Positions 33,139 to 44,131 of a DNA stretch of 64,000 bases are shown piece after piece (the stretch's first letter is position 1; every line of letters starts with the position of its first letter). Made by a program: the position numbers and the translations under genes. The notes under the pieces were generated by a model, which saw only the letters and a list, made by a program, of their open reading frames with translations, made no database searches and was not told the origin of the DNA. This stretch comes from Hansfordia pulvinata (taxonomy: Eukaryota > Ascomycota > Sordariomycetes > Xylariales), in NCBI GenBank assembly GCA_006538405.1, contig BJKQ01000002.1, positions 682,001-746,000 on the forward strand, read 5' to 3'.

Positions 33139-33712
33139 GACGGCGTATCGCAGCGGGGATGGTTGGGTTGGTGGGTTGGTCGAAGCCGGGCTTATGCGCG
33201 CGCGCGCAATGGTGGGCGTGATCAGGCCGTTGCCATCTGCGGAAATGTGTCAGAGCGGAACGTGTGGGCTGGGGTCGGGGGGCCCAGGACGGGACGGCGA
33301 TGCTTGCGAGACTGTCGACGAGAGGAGGTCCAAGAATCGTGACTCGACTTGAAGCCTTCCACGCGCCTCGAGTGGCCGCGGCACCGTAGCACCCTAGGGC
33401 GCCCAGACGCGCTAGAGATTAGTGGATAGCACCCCTGTGGCCGGAGCTCTAGTGGGGTCGACGCCCGCTGATCCCTGGTGGATGCGCGGCAAGGCTGACA
33501 TCAGTCTGGGCCACTCTGCTGTACGAGTACCTCAGTGAGAGGTGCCCGTATGTAGGTATGTAGAGGCTGCCGTGTCTCGGTCCCGATTGTTCCCCGACTG
33601 TGTCTCCTTCAACGCATCTCTTCGCCCTTGCAATCCCCTCGCCTTTCGCCTTCCTGACTTTCCGTGCCCTTCCCGGATATCCAAGGCAGACATCTCCGAC
33701 ACCAGCCGGACA
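33139..33712. promoter_or_regulatory. Divergent promoter region GPI12 / DUF7719-like
   Basis: 574 nt between two divergent starts, with TACGAGTAC at 33522-33530. Confidence 0.5.
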
Positions 33713-34510
33713 ATGGTGCAAACCCGCAAAGAACGAAAGGCCCAGGAGCAGGCCTCCGGCGACATCCCCCTCGCACAGCCGGACCGCTCCGGTCCGACCG
33801 ACGCCACGCTCGTCGACTTTGCGCAGGATCAGGACCTCTTCACTCAAGCCGAGCGCCGCCAGAAGAAACTCGCCAAGCAGAAGGCGCGCGCGGCCAAGAA
33901 ACCAAAGGCTGGCAATGAGAAACAAGCCGACGCGGCGGACAGCGACAGCGACAGCGACGATGACGAGGATGACGCGACTCTCTCCCCAGGCGCCAACAGG
34001 GCCCTCAACACGCTGCTTTGGGGCGTCAGCTTGGCCATGCTGCACTTCATGCTCGACGTCCTGGTCCAGCGCCAGTATGCCATGGACTTTTCCTGGCACA
34101 CCATCGTGGTGCGCGCCCTGGTGGCCTGCGCCGGTGAGTTCAGCTCTACGTTAGGTCGTTCCGGATGCGATGGATACACAGCTGACCGTGGTTCTTATGT
34201 AGTCTTCTTACTCCTCATATTTGTATTCCACGAACACCAATCATACCCGACCCTGGTTCCCGGCCTGCCCCTGAAATACCAAGGCCTCATCCGTCAATCT
34301 ATCTTCTTCGTCACCAGCATTGGCACCGGCTGCTACTTGATCCGCATCTCCAACGACTTTGGCTACCTTGCCATCATGAAGCAGTCTCCGCCCCTTGGGT
34401 GCCTCTGGGTGTGGTCCATCATCGAGCTCGACTTGGCTGCTGCCATCCTCTCCATCGGCGTCGCCTTTGGCTATTTCTACCAAGGCGATTACAAGATCTT
34501 CACATACTAG
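33713..34510 (+). CDS. Conserved fungal membrane protein (DUF7719-like)
   Basis: Two exons (33713-34133 and 34203-34510) give 242 residues. The N-terminus is basic and coiled (MVQTRKERKAQEQ) and includes PDRSGPTDATLVDFAQ, then a Lys/Ala-rich segment and an Asp/Ser acidic stretch. Four to five membrane segments follow: LLWGVSLAMLHFMLDVLV, TIVVRALVACAVFLLLIFVF, QSIFFVTSIGTGCYLIRI and SIIELDLAAAILSIGVAFGY. The intron (69 nt) is in frame and stop-free but has donor GTGAGT, a GCTGAC branch and TAG acceptor. I recall the layout from fungal proteins carried as DUF7719. Function is unknown. Confidence 0.8.
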   Translation: MVQTRKERKAQEQASGDIPLAQPDRSGPTDATLVDFAQDQDLFTQAERRQKKLAKQKARAAKKPKAGNEKQADAADSDSDSDDDEDDATLSPGANRALNTLLWGVSLAMLHFMLDVLVQRQYAMDFSWHTIVVRALVACAGEFSSTLGRSGCDGYTADRGSYVVFLLLIFVFHEHQSYPTLVPGLPLKYQGLIRQSIFFVTSIGTGCYLIRISNDFGYLAIMKQSPPLGCLWVWSIIELDLAAAILSIGVAFGYFYQGDYKIFTY

Positions 34511-34540
34511 GGTGCTCTTGCGCGCAACCCGATGCGGATT

Positions 34541-35405
34541 CTATCGGGATCGGGACTCGGACCGCAGAGCCGGCAGCGTCAGGCTCGACCGCCGTGTGCC
34601 GCTATTCGTCTCCTCCTCCTCTGCAGCCTCTCCGAAACGCGGGCTCGTGCTGACGCCCGTGTCTACACTCGCTGTTGACGGCATGCCTTCGACCTCGTTG
34701 CGCTCGGGATTCCCCACGACCATGCGCTGCATGAGAGATTCCAACCGGTGGATTTCGGCCTTTTGGCCCTCCACCACGTGTTCCAGATGTCGAAGGCTGG
34801 CGTCAACCGTGGTTTCTCGCCACTTGCTGTGGTATTCGAGGTCGCGAATTCTTCTGCTTTGTGGTCAGCATCTGCAGCCCGGCGGCCGACTCGAAAACCA
34901 GCACTCACGAGGAAACCATGCTCATCTGGGTGAAGGACACGCGCGCCGTCAGTGCGTCCCTCTGCCGCACCAGCTCCAGGGCCTTTGCTCGCACGGGCAA
35001 CCACGCCATGGCCACCGTCCACGTAACTCCCCAGCTCTTGGGCACAAGCGCCCACCGCCGGCCCTTTTCGCTCGCCGCCTCCGCCTCCGTCTCCTCCACC
35101 ACCTCCAGGAGCCGCTTCTCCAGAGTCACGAGGTCGTCCATCACGAAGCGGTACATCTGGTACTCGGTGTGGAACTCGGCCTCGGGGCGCTGCCCGGCCG
35201 CCTTGACCAGCTCCGCGAGCCACGTCGACTCCGTCTTGAACCACGACAGCGACGTCTTGACGCGGAAGTACTCCTGGTCGCTGTTGCGCAGGTACGAGAT
35301 CTGCGCCCACGCCGCCGCCGCGATGGCCACTACAAAGGTCAGGATGCCGGCAACATTGGCGACGATGGACAGCGGCGAGTCCTGCGCCGCGCCCGCCTGC
35401 TCCAT
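34541..35405 (-). CDS. Membrane-anchored coiled-coil protein, unknown function
   Basis: Two exons (35405-34909, 34853-34541) give 269 residues. One membrane segment lies at residues about 13-35 (IVANVAGILTFVVAIAAAAW). After it comes a soluble helical part with YFRVKTSLSWFKTESTWLAE and KRLLEVVEETEAEAASEKG. A second hydrophobic patch is WGVTWTVAMAWLPV, then helices ending in DASLRHLEHVVEGQKAE and an acidic Ser/Glu tail. The intron has a GCTGAC branch and CAG acceptor. I do not recognise the family. Its stop lies 30 nt from the stop of the DUF7719-like gene, so the two transcripts must overlap at their 3' ends. Confidence 0.75.
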
Positions 35406-36723
35406 TGCTGCTCCGATTGGTCGGCGGGGAGATGTTTTAGCTGTTCGCTTGCGCCCTAGAGTACTGACAATTGGATCGTGCACCCCGTCGACGGTGACGC
35501 GTCAGAAGGCTCTGGTAAAGGTTCGCAGGTTGGCGCGCTGAGCTGAAACGCGTCCTCAGCCTCGGCTCGGCTAAACTGTTTGACAGATCGTGAGAAAAGC
35601 GCACTAATACGGACATGGTCACGTGATATTAAATGGAAACACGAGAGTTGACAGGCATTGTAGGTATCGAGGCATTACGCATGACTCGGAATGGGCCGAA
35701 TGCATCATCTTTAGAACCCAGCAGCGTGCACTCCCTTCCTGGGCGAGTTGATTTTGACGACACCTCGGCAGTTGAACGCATCGACCCTGGCCCATAGAAA
35801 GTAAGACGAGATCAGGTTCTTGAAAAGACATGTGTATATCTTGCCAAGGTGCTGCCGTAGCCGCTGTACGCTCGGCCCGTTTCTCGCAGGCCCAGGCGCC
35901 CGATCTATCCTTTACGAACCGAATAAAACGGGATGTGGTGCTCAGGAGAGCCGCGCATAGAGCCGCGCGTACCAGCGAAGCGCCGAATCCGGGGTGGCAT
36001 GGGTGCCGAGGAGCGGCGATTCACCCCGTAGGTCCGCCCTGGAACTGCCCTTTCATAACTCTGCCAAGTTTGTGACCCCGGGTATGGTATCGGCCGCTTC
36101 AACAGCTGCCCTATTTGGGCCCCCTGATACCAGCTACTCGAATGGTAGCCAACGTCCCTCTCAAGCCGGGATGGCAGGCAGCATCGAGCCAAGCCACGGC
36201 AGCAGGGGAGTGCCAGAGTGATCTGGCTCTGGCCACGACCGGCCGCCCAGCTCTCCACTCATAGGAGGTCCTTTTCGCTCACGGACAGCCGGCAGCGACC
36301 CCGCGCGGGTCAGCCTGCCTGGACTACCTCCTCTCTCTCCCCGGGCGGCGAGTGAGCGCTACCGCGAGCGGCCTTTGCGCGGACTTTGGATCCTCTTGCG
36401 CACCGGGAGGAGGAACGGACAGGCGCAATTTGATCGCGTGGTCCACACTCTGCCGCCAACGGCACGGCGTGTTTTACCGTCCTCCCTCGCGTACACTGCG
36501 GTGTCGCACACACGACGCGCGCGCTTCATGCCACGGAGGAGGGGGGGGGGGGGGGGGGGGACATTAGCTTCTACTGGCCTCGGTTAGGTGTGCGCGGTCA
36601 CGAAGCTCTGTGTGTGATTCCATGTATGTCCATTCTGATCCCGTTAACACTTCGGGGCCCATGCCAGAAGAAGAAGACGAAGAAGCTCCGGCGGAGTGAT
36701 ACGACGGACTCGGTCTCTTGCTC
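35406..36723. other. Intergenic, no gene seen
   Basis: Promoter of the gene at 35405 and the 3' flank of the GH18 gene. It includes a 20-G run at 36541-36560. Confidence 0.45.
36541..36560. repeat. Poly-G tract (20 nt)
   Basis: Long G homopolymer downstream of the GH18 stop codon. Confidence 0.9.
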
Positions 36724-38052
36724 TCAGAACTTCTTGAGCAGCTTGCTGACCCAGGCCGAGGCCTTGTCGGTCTTGCTCTCGCCTTGCGCGGCCCCCTGCG
36801 GCGGCGGCCGCCGCCGCCCGTCGAATCCCGGGGGACGCTGGGGCACGGGGGGAGCAGCGGGGCCGCCGAAGCCGGGGGGCCGCTGGGGGATCGGGGGGCC
36901 GGGCCTCCTCCTCCTCCTCCTCCTCCTCCTCCGGGATGAGGCGGGGCGGGGGCGGGGGCGCCGGCGCCGGCGCCGTTCAGAGCCTCGTGGCCGGCGCGGA
37001 GCAGGCTGTCGGGCCCTTGGTGGTCGCCGACGCCGGTCCAGTAGAACAGGCCGCCGAGGCCCATGGACTTTGCGTACTCGGCCTTGAGGCGGACGGTCTC
37101 GGGGACGTCGAAGCTGACGAAGCCCTTGCCGCCGCCGCCGCCCGGCGAGGGGGAGTCGTCGTCGACGTAGTGGGCGGTGGCGCGGCGGGGGTCCACGGCG
37201 GCGGAGCGGAGCCACTCGACGGGCAGGTCGCGGAGGTCGTGCTCGCCGGCGGACGCGAAGGGCTCGCCGGGAGCGCGGGCGCCGGCGAAGGAGCGGGCGT
37301 AGACGGGGACGCCGAGGACGAGCTTGCGCGGGGGGAAGCCGCGGGAGAGGACGTAGTCGACGCCGCGGTGGGCCGAGTGGGCGGCCGCGTCGTCGGCGGG
37401 GCATCCGGAAGGGGCGAGGAGCTGGGCCTGGTGGCCGCAGACCTTAGTCCAGGGCCCGGCGAAGTCGTAGGCCATGAGATTGAGCTGGTCGAGCAGCTGA
37501 CCGGCGGCGCGGAGGTCGATGTGGCGCAGGACGTAGTCGCCGGTGGGCAGGGCGGTGGTCAGCTGGTAGCGCGGGCCGGGCAGGCGGCTGCGCAGGTCGC
37601 GCAGCAGGGCGAGGTAGTTGCGGCCGTCGCGCGGGTCCTGCGGGTGCTCCCAGTCGACGTCGACGCCGTCGAGGCCGTGGGCGTCGACGAAGGCGCGGCA
37701 GGCGTCCGCGAAGCGGGCCCGGGTTTCCGGGGAGGCGGCCACGGCGGGGAACTCGGCGCTCCCCGTGCCGCCGCCGACGGAGACGTAGGCGCGCAGTGGT
37801 TGTTGTTGGCCGCCCGGGGGGCGGGGCGGCGCGCTTGAGCTGGGCGAGCGCGGCGAGGCAGCCGGCTGCGCCGTCGACGGGCTTCTGGTGGTCCGCGTAC
37901 TCGTCGAGGGAGCGCAGGGACCCGTCCGTGTTGAGGCGGACGAAGGCGTAGTAGACCTGGTTGATGCAGTCGAGGGGCAGCGACGAGGGCGGCAGGTCGC
38001 GGTAGACGCGCCAGCTGGGGTAGTAGGCGCCGTTGACGAAGGGGGCCGACAT
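36724..38052 (-). CDS. GH18 glycosidase (chitinase-like), two apparent frameshifts
   Basis: Family 18 hydrolase for GlcNAc-containing polymers, about 442 residues. The protein opens directly on the barrel (VNGAYYPSWRVYRDLPP), so there is no signal peptide. The catalytic motif LDGVDVDWEHP is complete with its glutamate. Other barrel landmarks are LRAYVSVGGGTGSAEFP, LNLMAYDFAGPW, LVLGVPVYARSF and GLGGLFYWTGVGD. The C-terminus is a proline-rich tail with two PPxPQRPPGFxG repeats and the end KTDKASAWVSKLLKKF. The barrel lies in a shifted frame relative to both start and tail. A G6 run at 37816-37821 has one base too many and the region 36893-36903 one too few, so the two shifts cancel. It opens the glycan gene block. 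Confidence 0.85.
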
Positions 38053-40793
38053 GATTGATGGGCCCGGGGGGAGGGGCGGGGCGTGTGTGTGTGGTCGTTG
38101 TGGCGTGGTCGTTCGTCGTCTCGACCCGGGATGAGAGGGGCCGGCAGCCGCCCACGGTGTTTAGTGGGGTCGTGGAAGGGCGTTGGTAAGAGATCAGGAA
38201 CGCGAGCGACGGCGCGGCCGGGTATGTTTGATTTAATTTAGGGGCATTTACTTTTCCCTCTTTTTTTTTGGTTTTGTCGGAACGGAACCGCCGCGCCGGC
38301 ATCGGATCCGTCCCGATCGGGCGAGGCGCAGCAGAGGCGGCAGAGGAACAGTAACAGAGGCAGGAGCGCCGGGGTCCCGGCTGGGCAGCACCTGCCGTTT
38401 TGCATTCGGCATTGCTGGTTTCTGCTTTAGTGTTTTATATTACATCATATTACTGGATGTTTACCTCTCGTACGGCTATCGTGTTCTTCCCCTTTCTATC
38501 ACTGCGACAACTCCGACCAGCACCCCCGCCATCCCCTTCAGCTGCAGCTCGGCCAGTCTAATCAAATCAGTGAGAGTTGATTGTGATGCTTGCTCGTGCG
38601 TTTATGGGTAGTGACTAAGGTGGTGAGCAGGGAGTCGTATATTACAGTTCACTACGTACGTGTACCCAGGTAAAGACACGCCAGCGGCTGTCAGGGAGCT
38701 GTCAGGCCGACGCCCTGTGTTACGTGTTGAAACCCACACAACCAGGCTGTGCACGCATCGCTGTCGCCCTCGCGGCGGTGCGGAGTGCGCCGCCCGCGAC
38801 CGAGTCTCAGGCCAGACCGACAGACAGCCGAGCCTCTTCTTGCCGGGTGCTCGGAACTGCTGTTTAGACAGGCTACTATTAGCCCGGTCTGGGTTGTCTA
38901 GGGCCATCCCCCCCCCCGGTCTGTTCGTCCCGGTTCATCTGATTTGCAGCCTGAGTACCTATATCATACCCGATGTTGCCAGTCCAATCGGAGCGTCAGG
39001 CTCCAACTAGGACTCATCAGCGTCCTCCGCACGCGCAGACGCCCGGCTTCCGGGTGTCGTGAGCTGCACCCCGCCGAGATACAGGTCATCTTGTTGGCAC
39101 CCCGGGACGCAGCCTGGACCGCGGGGCCAAGCCCAGGAACAGACCAAGGAGGGGACGGACTGGCATCGGCTGCAACCTGGGGTTGCTATCCGCGGATCTC
39201 GCAGACACTGCGTAGGCGGTCGCGTAAGGTATGGGTGGTTCCATCAAGATGGTCTGTCTATGGCAAAGTCAAGGCCCGCGGCGTTGTTGGATGGCCTGCA
39301 AGGCCCGGACGACCTTGCACAGACCCCGGAGCGGAGGAAAGGTCGCCTCAGATGGCCGACTCGAGACTACACGTGCAGGTCTGGGCGGCGGGGGATTTCC
39401 CTCCACTCAGGCCTACCGATTTTCTGCGAGCCGAGGCTGGGGGCAGAGTGAGCGGCACAGTGCCAGGCCCGACGAGGAGCTGAGAGCAAACAACCACGCA
39501 GCGTTGTGCAACGCTCGCTAAAAGTGTCAGGCTTGATCGCTGCCGGGACTGACAGCTGGCAGGTGGCCGTGACGGGACCATCCCCGTCGCCCGGTGTCGA
39601 TGGCCGAACACGACCAACGTGTACGAGTAGACCGTGGGCTGTCAACGGGAGGCAGGTCTCGGCGATGAGCGAAACCAGAGAGATAGGGATGACGAGCTCG
39701 GGCTCGACGAGGCCCGTCTGTGCCCCCATCCCGTCCGTCTCCGACCTCACTCTGGGCTTCAGTGGCCACACAGTATCCCTGGCTCTGCGTTCTCACTGGC
39801 CAGGCCAAGCCTGCGCTGAGGTGATGAGGCTATCCCGAGACATGGCTCGTGTTGGCTCTGCTCGGGAAAGGGGCGCCGTTCGGTCGGGGCCAAGCCGTCA
39901 GACCGCACTGCGCTGCCGCAGTATTTTTCCGACAACGAGATGACGATTCTGCGCAGGTTCTTTCCGAGTAGGCTTCCCGGCCAGCCGACATGCCAAGGGC
40001 TTCTTCCGCCGGCCAACGCCATGCATTAGGTACTGTTCCGCAGAGGCCGATGGCTGGCTGGGCTGACTGTGCGGGAGAGATGTAGGTACAGTAGGTAGGT
40101 GAAGTAGTCAAGGCGCTGCAGCCCCTGAGGGCCCCTGAAGTCTGAACACGAAGACGCCCGCATCGGAGAATGTCTGCCAAGGAACCTCAGCGCTGACTTT
40201 CACACTCGCGAATGCACACACACACATATACGGGGTGCCGTCAGACTCGCACAGAGAGGGGGAACCGCCGCGTTACGCCATGGTCAGCTCTGAATGATGC
40301 AGGTACGAACGACGGGGGTTGTTGGGCTGAGCGGCCGCTATTCACTTGTTTGTGGCGGGACAGACTACAGATCAGCAGAGACGTCAGCAGAGACGGGATG
40401 GGGTGTAATATGGGGTTTTTTCGGCTATCCCATGTCGACGAGACCCGTCTATGACAATAGACACAGCGCAGACTCATCGATATTCACAGTAAATCTATCC
40501 AGTGGTGGGAGCATGTCGAACCCGGACAGTCCTACTCGAAGACCCGCGTCTGCCTCCCGGCTGTAACTGTAGCCAGCACACTTGCCAACCCGGCCAAGTC
40601 CCACAGCCGACGGGAATTTCCAAGACAAGATCCCCGGGCAGACAGAATGGTGCCATTGGGGACGACATCGGACATGGAGGGCGGTTTCCTTCTGCGATCC
40701 TCCTCAAGGTACCATCCGGCGTCTTTCACGCCCCTGCATGCATGCATGGAAACACAGACACACACACACACACACACAACCCCCCCGATCCAA
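38053..40793. other. 2.7-kb intergenic stretch, no gene seen
   Basis: Promoter of the GH18 gene and 3' flank of the dehydrogenase. It contains an AC microsatellite near 40756-40778. Frames between 38600 and 40500 overlap on both strands without domains. Confidence 0.4.
40756..40778. repeat. AC microsatellite
   Basis: About 11 CA units just downstream of the dehydrogenase stop codon. Confidence 0.85.
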
Positions 40794-41132
40794 TCAGCGG
40801 AACCAGCGCTGGACGACGCCGGCGTCGAGACCGTCGAGGACGGCGTAGTCCATGCCGGCCTGGCGGAAGGGGGCGATGACCAGGTCGAAGCGGCGAGCGC
40901 GGAGGCGCTCGGGATGCCAGTCGCTCATGGGCAGGCGGGGGATGAGGGGCACGGCGGACTGGGCGACGAGAGCGTCGGCGAACCAGACGTCTACCAGGCC
41001 CGAGGCGGACAGGCGCTCGGCGACGCGCAGCCCGGGGGAGTTGACCAGGCTGGACTGGCCGGCCTTGAAGGCGATGCCGGCCACGAGGACGCGGGGTCGT
41101 CTGTCGTCGCTGCTGCTGCTGTTGCTGCTGCT

Positions 41133-41165
<33 letters not shown>

Positions 41166-42617
41166 TGTTCGAGTCTCCTCCGTCTCCGGCTTCTTCTTCT
41201 TCTCATCTCCTCCGCCACTCTGCCTCCACGGGAGGAGAGAGTCGAGGGCGCGCTGGGCGATGAGGTCGGGGCGGGCGGCCATGCGGGCGGCGGCGTCGCG
41301 CAGCAGGGGGAAGTCGGCGCCGTGGCACAGGTACCAGCTGTTGTTGGGGATGCAGTGGCCGCCGAGGCCGAGGCCCGGCTCGAAGGGCATGTAGCCGAAG
41401 GGCTTGGTGGCGGCGGCCCGGCAGACCTCGAGGGCCAAGTCGAGGCCGCTGCTGCCGTTGCTGCTGAATCCTGACCCGTTCCTCTGGATCATCAGCTGCT
41501 CGCAGGCGTCGGCCATCTCGTTGGCGTAGGCCACGGCCACCATGCGCTGGCAGTTCTCGTACAGCTTGGTCATCTCGGCGGCCTCGGGGCTCGACACGGG
41601 GTGCACCGTCTCGAACGCCCGCCCGTACAGCGCCCGCACCGCCGCCAGCGACCCGGAGCCACGTCGTCGAGCCCCGACACCACCTTGGGGATCCGGGTGA
41701 AGGGCGGCTCGCTGCGGCCCGGGTCGACTCTCTGCGCCGGTCAGCTGTGTTCTATCCCATACTTCTCGAAACTCGAGAGAGAAAGAGAAGAAAATAGTAG
41801 GATAACGAGAGAAGAAAAAAGAAAAAAGCAAAAAAAAAAAAAAGAATCGGACTATCTCTCTCACCTCGGGAGACATGCCGGCGAACAGGCCCCGCGCCCT
41901 CGCCAGGGGGCCCAGCAGCTCGCGCGTCATGCCGACGGCCACGGAGCTCTCGATGACGACGGTGGCCCCCCGGCGCGCGTGCGAGGCCACGCCGCGCAGC
42001 GCCTCGCGGACGTAGGCCGTGTCGATGGTCCGGTCCGCCCGCACCAGCGTCGGCACCGCCACCAGGATGTGCGTGGCCCGGGACAGGCACCGCGCGTCGA
42101 CGGTGAAGCTGACCTTGCTGCTGGCTATGGCTCTGGCTTTGGAGACGTCCACGTCGTCGTCGTCGTCGTCGTCTTCTTCTTCTTCTTCTTCTTCTTCGAC
42201 AGCGGCAGTAGAAGAAGAAGAAGAAGAAGAAGAAGAAGAAGAAGGCGGTGAAGGTGAAGGTGAAGGAGAAAACTCGCGGCGCAGCTCCTCCACCCTCTTG
42301 GGGCTCACCTCGAGGCCCACGACGGCGCAGCGGGCGCCGGCAAAGGCCCGGATCAGGTGCGTGCCGACGTAGCCGCACCCGACGACGGCGACGAGCGGCT
42401 CCTCGTCCGGGGCGACGGGGCGCGCGGTGGCGGCGGCGGCGGCGGCACTATCGCCATCGCCATCGTCGAGGAGGCCGCTGCCGCCGACCTCGTTCTCCGG
42501 CGTGGGGAGGGCCAGGGGAGTGTCGGGGGGCGTGGTCTGCTGGCTCGGCTTCTCGGATGCCGGGTTCTCGAGCAGCTCGTAGAGCTTCTCGTCGATCACA
42601 GGGCAGTTGCCGAGCAT
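40794..42617 (-). CDS. Nucleotide-sugar 6-dehydrogenase, UDP-HexNAc (WbpA/WecC/TviB) type, one apparent frameshift
   Basis: NAD-dependent four-electron oxidation of a UDP-sugar to its uronic acid. Two exons (42617-41865, 41731-40794), about 563 residues. After a 75-residue low-complexity lead comes the NAD fold VAVVGCGYVGTHLIRAF, then ESSVAVGMTRELLGPL, MSPERVDPGRSEPPF, KLYENCQRMVAVAYANEMAD, the catalytic cysteine in GLGGHCIPNNSWYL, and the C-terminal domain VLVAGIAFKAGQSSLVNSPG. GGHCIP marks bacterial UDP-GlcNAc/ManNAc dehydrogenases. UDP-glucose dehydrogenases usually show GGSCFP or GGSCFQ. Ser/Glu/Asp runs are inserted near residues 115-160. At 41652-41656 one base is missing between LDDVAPG and SLAAVRALYG. 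It is divergent from the GT2 polymerase gene. Confidence 0.88.
42172..42244. repeat. TTC/GAA inverted repeat inside dehydrogenase exon 1
   Basis: A (TCT)n arm and a (GAA)n arm, each about 27-33 nt, flank a short loop near 42199-42210. They encode the Ser run and the Glu run of the protein and could fold into a hairpin. Confidence 0.8.
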
Positions 42618-43875
42618 AGTGTAGCTATAGACGGTAGGTAGTAGCGAAGAGTCTTAGGTGTCTGCCTTGAGGTAGGTAGGTAAGGTATCAAGCAAAAAAA
42701 AGGGGGGGACCAGACTCGAGAAGAATAACGACTGTGATGGAATGAATTAGAGTCTCGGGGACAAGACAAGACAAGACAGGACAGGACAGGAGGAGACGGG
42801 GAGATTTGTTTGCTTCACTCGTTTCCTGGATCGACCGAGTCTGGGATCGAGGTTGTTCACGGCGGGTTATATAGGCGCCCTGGTTTGGGCAGGCAGGCAG
42901 GAAAACAGTTGCCGGCTCTACTGCTCTTCTTCTGCTGAAACTGGACTGAACACTGCAGACACTCTCCCGCGCTGTTTGATTCCACCTGTTTGTGAAGGAG
43001 CCGCTGCGCAAGACGGGCTCTACTGATGGGTTCCCGTGGACTCTGGCCGTTCTTCTCGTAGGGTCGGGTCGGGCCGCACTGTGTCTGCCTGGCTGCCTCT
43101 GCCTCTGCCGGGGTGAACAAACCAGGCGGCGCGCCGGGCCTGCGGGCGGAACCCTGCGTTTTCGTGGTTACACAAGGCACCGCTGCGGCATGCAGATTTC
43201 GATCGAGTCGGTCGGTCGGTCAGTCAGTCAGTCATGATGGAATTGCATATGGCACCGCACCGGAGTCCAGTTCTTGCGTGATTCCGGGCCGTGGCCCCGT
43301 GTCTGTCCAGCTCTGTTTGTTGTCAAGCCATCTCTCTCCCTGGCGGCGGTGGTGGTGGTGGTGATGTATAGGGAGGAAATCCTGGGCCGCCGCCTCGCCA
43401 AGCTGGCAACGGGAATGGCTGACCAACCGCACGGGATGCCTGGTCCCGACGGTCCTCCCTCCTCCCTTTTTTTTTTCTCTCTCTCTCCTCATTTCCGAGA
43501 GAGCTGAACGGGCGCTTGTCGAGTTACGAGGCCGCCACTCGGAATCTTCTTCCCTTGTTCTCACTCTCACTCTCACTCTCACCCGCTCACTTACTCACAC
43601 ACGCTCTGTCTTGACCATTGCTCGTGTAGTCTCCGCCACCCACTCTCGTTTTCTCTCTCTCTCTCTTTCTCTCTTTTTTCTGTCTTAATCGCTCCTCAAC
43701 CCCGTCTCAGCTGAGCAGCTGCCATATATCGTCTGCATATAGACACAACCCCGCCGGTTGTTGCCGACCCTCTCACCGACTCTTTACTGCCCATGCGAGC
43801 CGGAGCGCGTGACACCCGAAAAACCAACTTGGAAAACCCCCGTTGACTTGACGACAAAAGCCCGGCCCGCCGACC
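42618..43875. promoter_or_regulatory. Divergent promoter region dehydrogenase / GT2 polymerase
   Basis: 1,258 nt between divergent starts. It has GGTA-type motifs at 42629-42685, a GGTC/AGTC repeat near 43207-43233, a TCTCAC repeat at 43559-43582 and further TC tracts up to 43680 close to the GT2 start. Pyrimidine tracts of this type are usual just upstream of fungal transcription starts. Confidence 0.5.
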
Positions 43876-44084
43876 ATGGACTTCCCCGAACCCCGCCGCG
43901 GATCCCCTTTGTCACCAACTCGCTCTCCTCCCTGAGCCAGTATGAGAAGCCCGCGCCGGCCGGGTCCCAGCAGCCCTCAGAGGCCCAACTCCTCAAGAAG
44001 AGCAGGAGGAAGGTTGGCTCTCACAAGTACCTCATCATCGCCTTTCTAGTGTCGGCCAAGTATGACTTTTTCTCCTTGTCTCTA

Positions 44085-44131
<47 letters not shown>

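Noticed and set aside
37816..37821. Intron explaining the GH18 frame change
   Set aside because: No GT..AG pair fits. The flanking residues read on without a gap after a one-base correction.
40741..40800. AC array mistaken for CRISPR or regulatory array
   Set aside because: Simple dinucleotide microsatellite with no spacers, in a eukaryotic genome.
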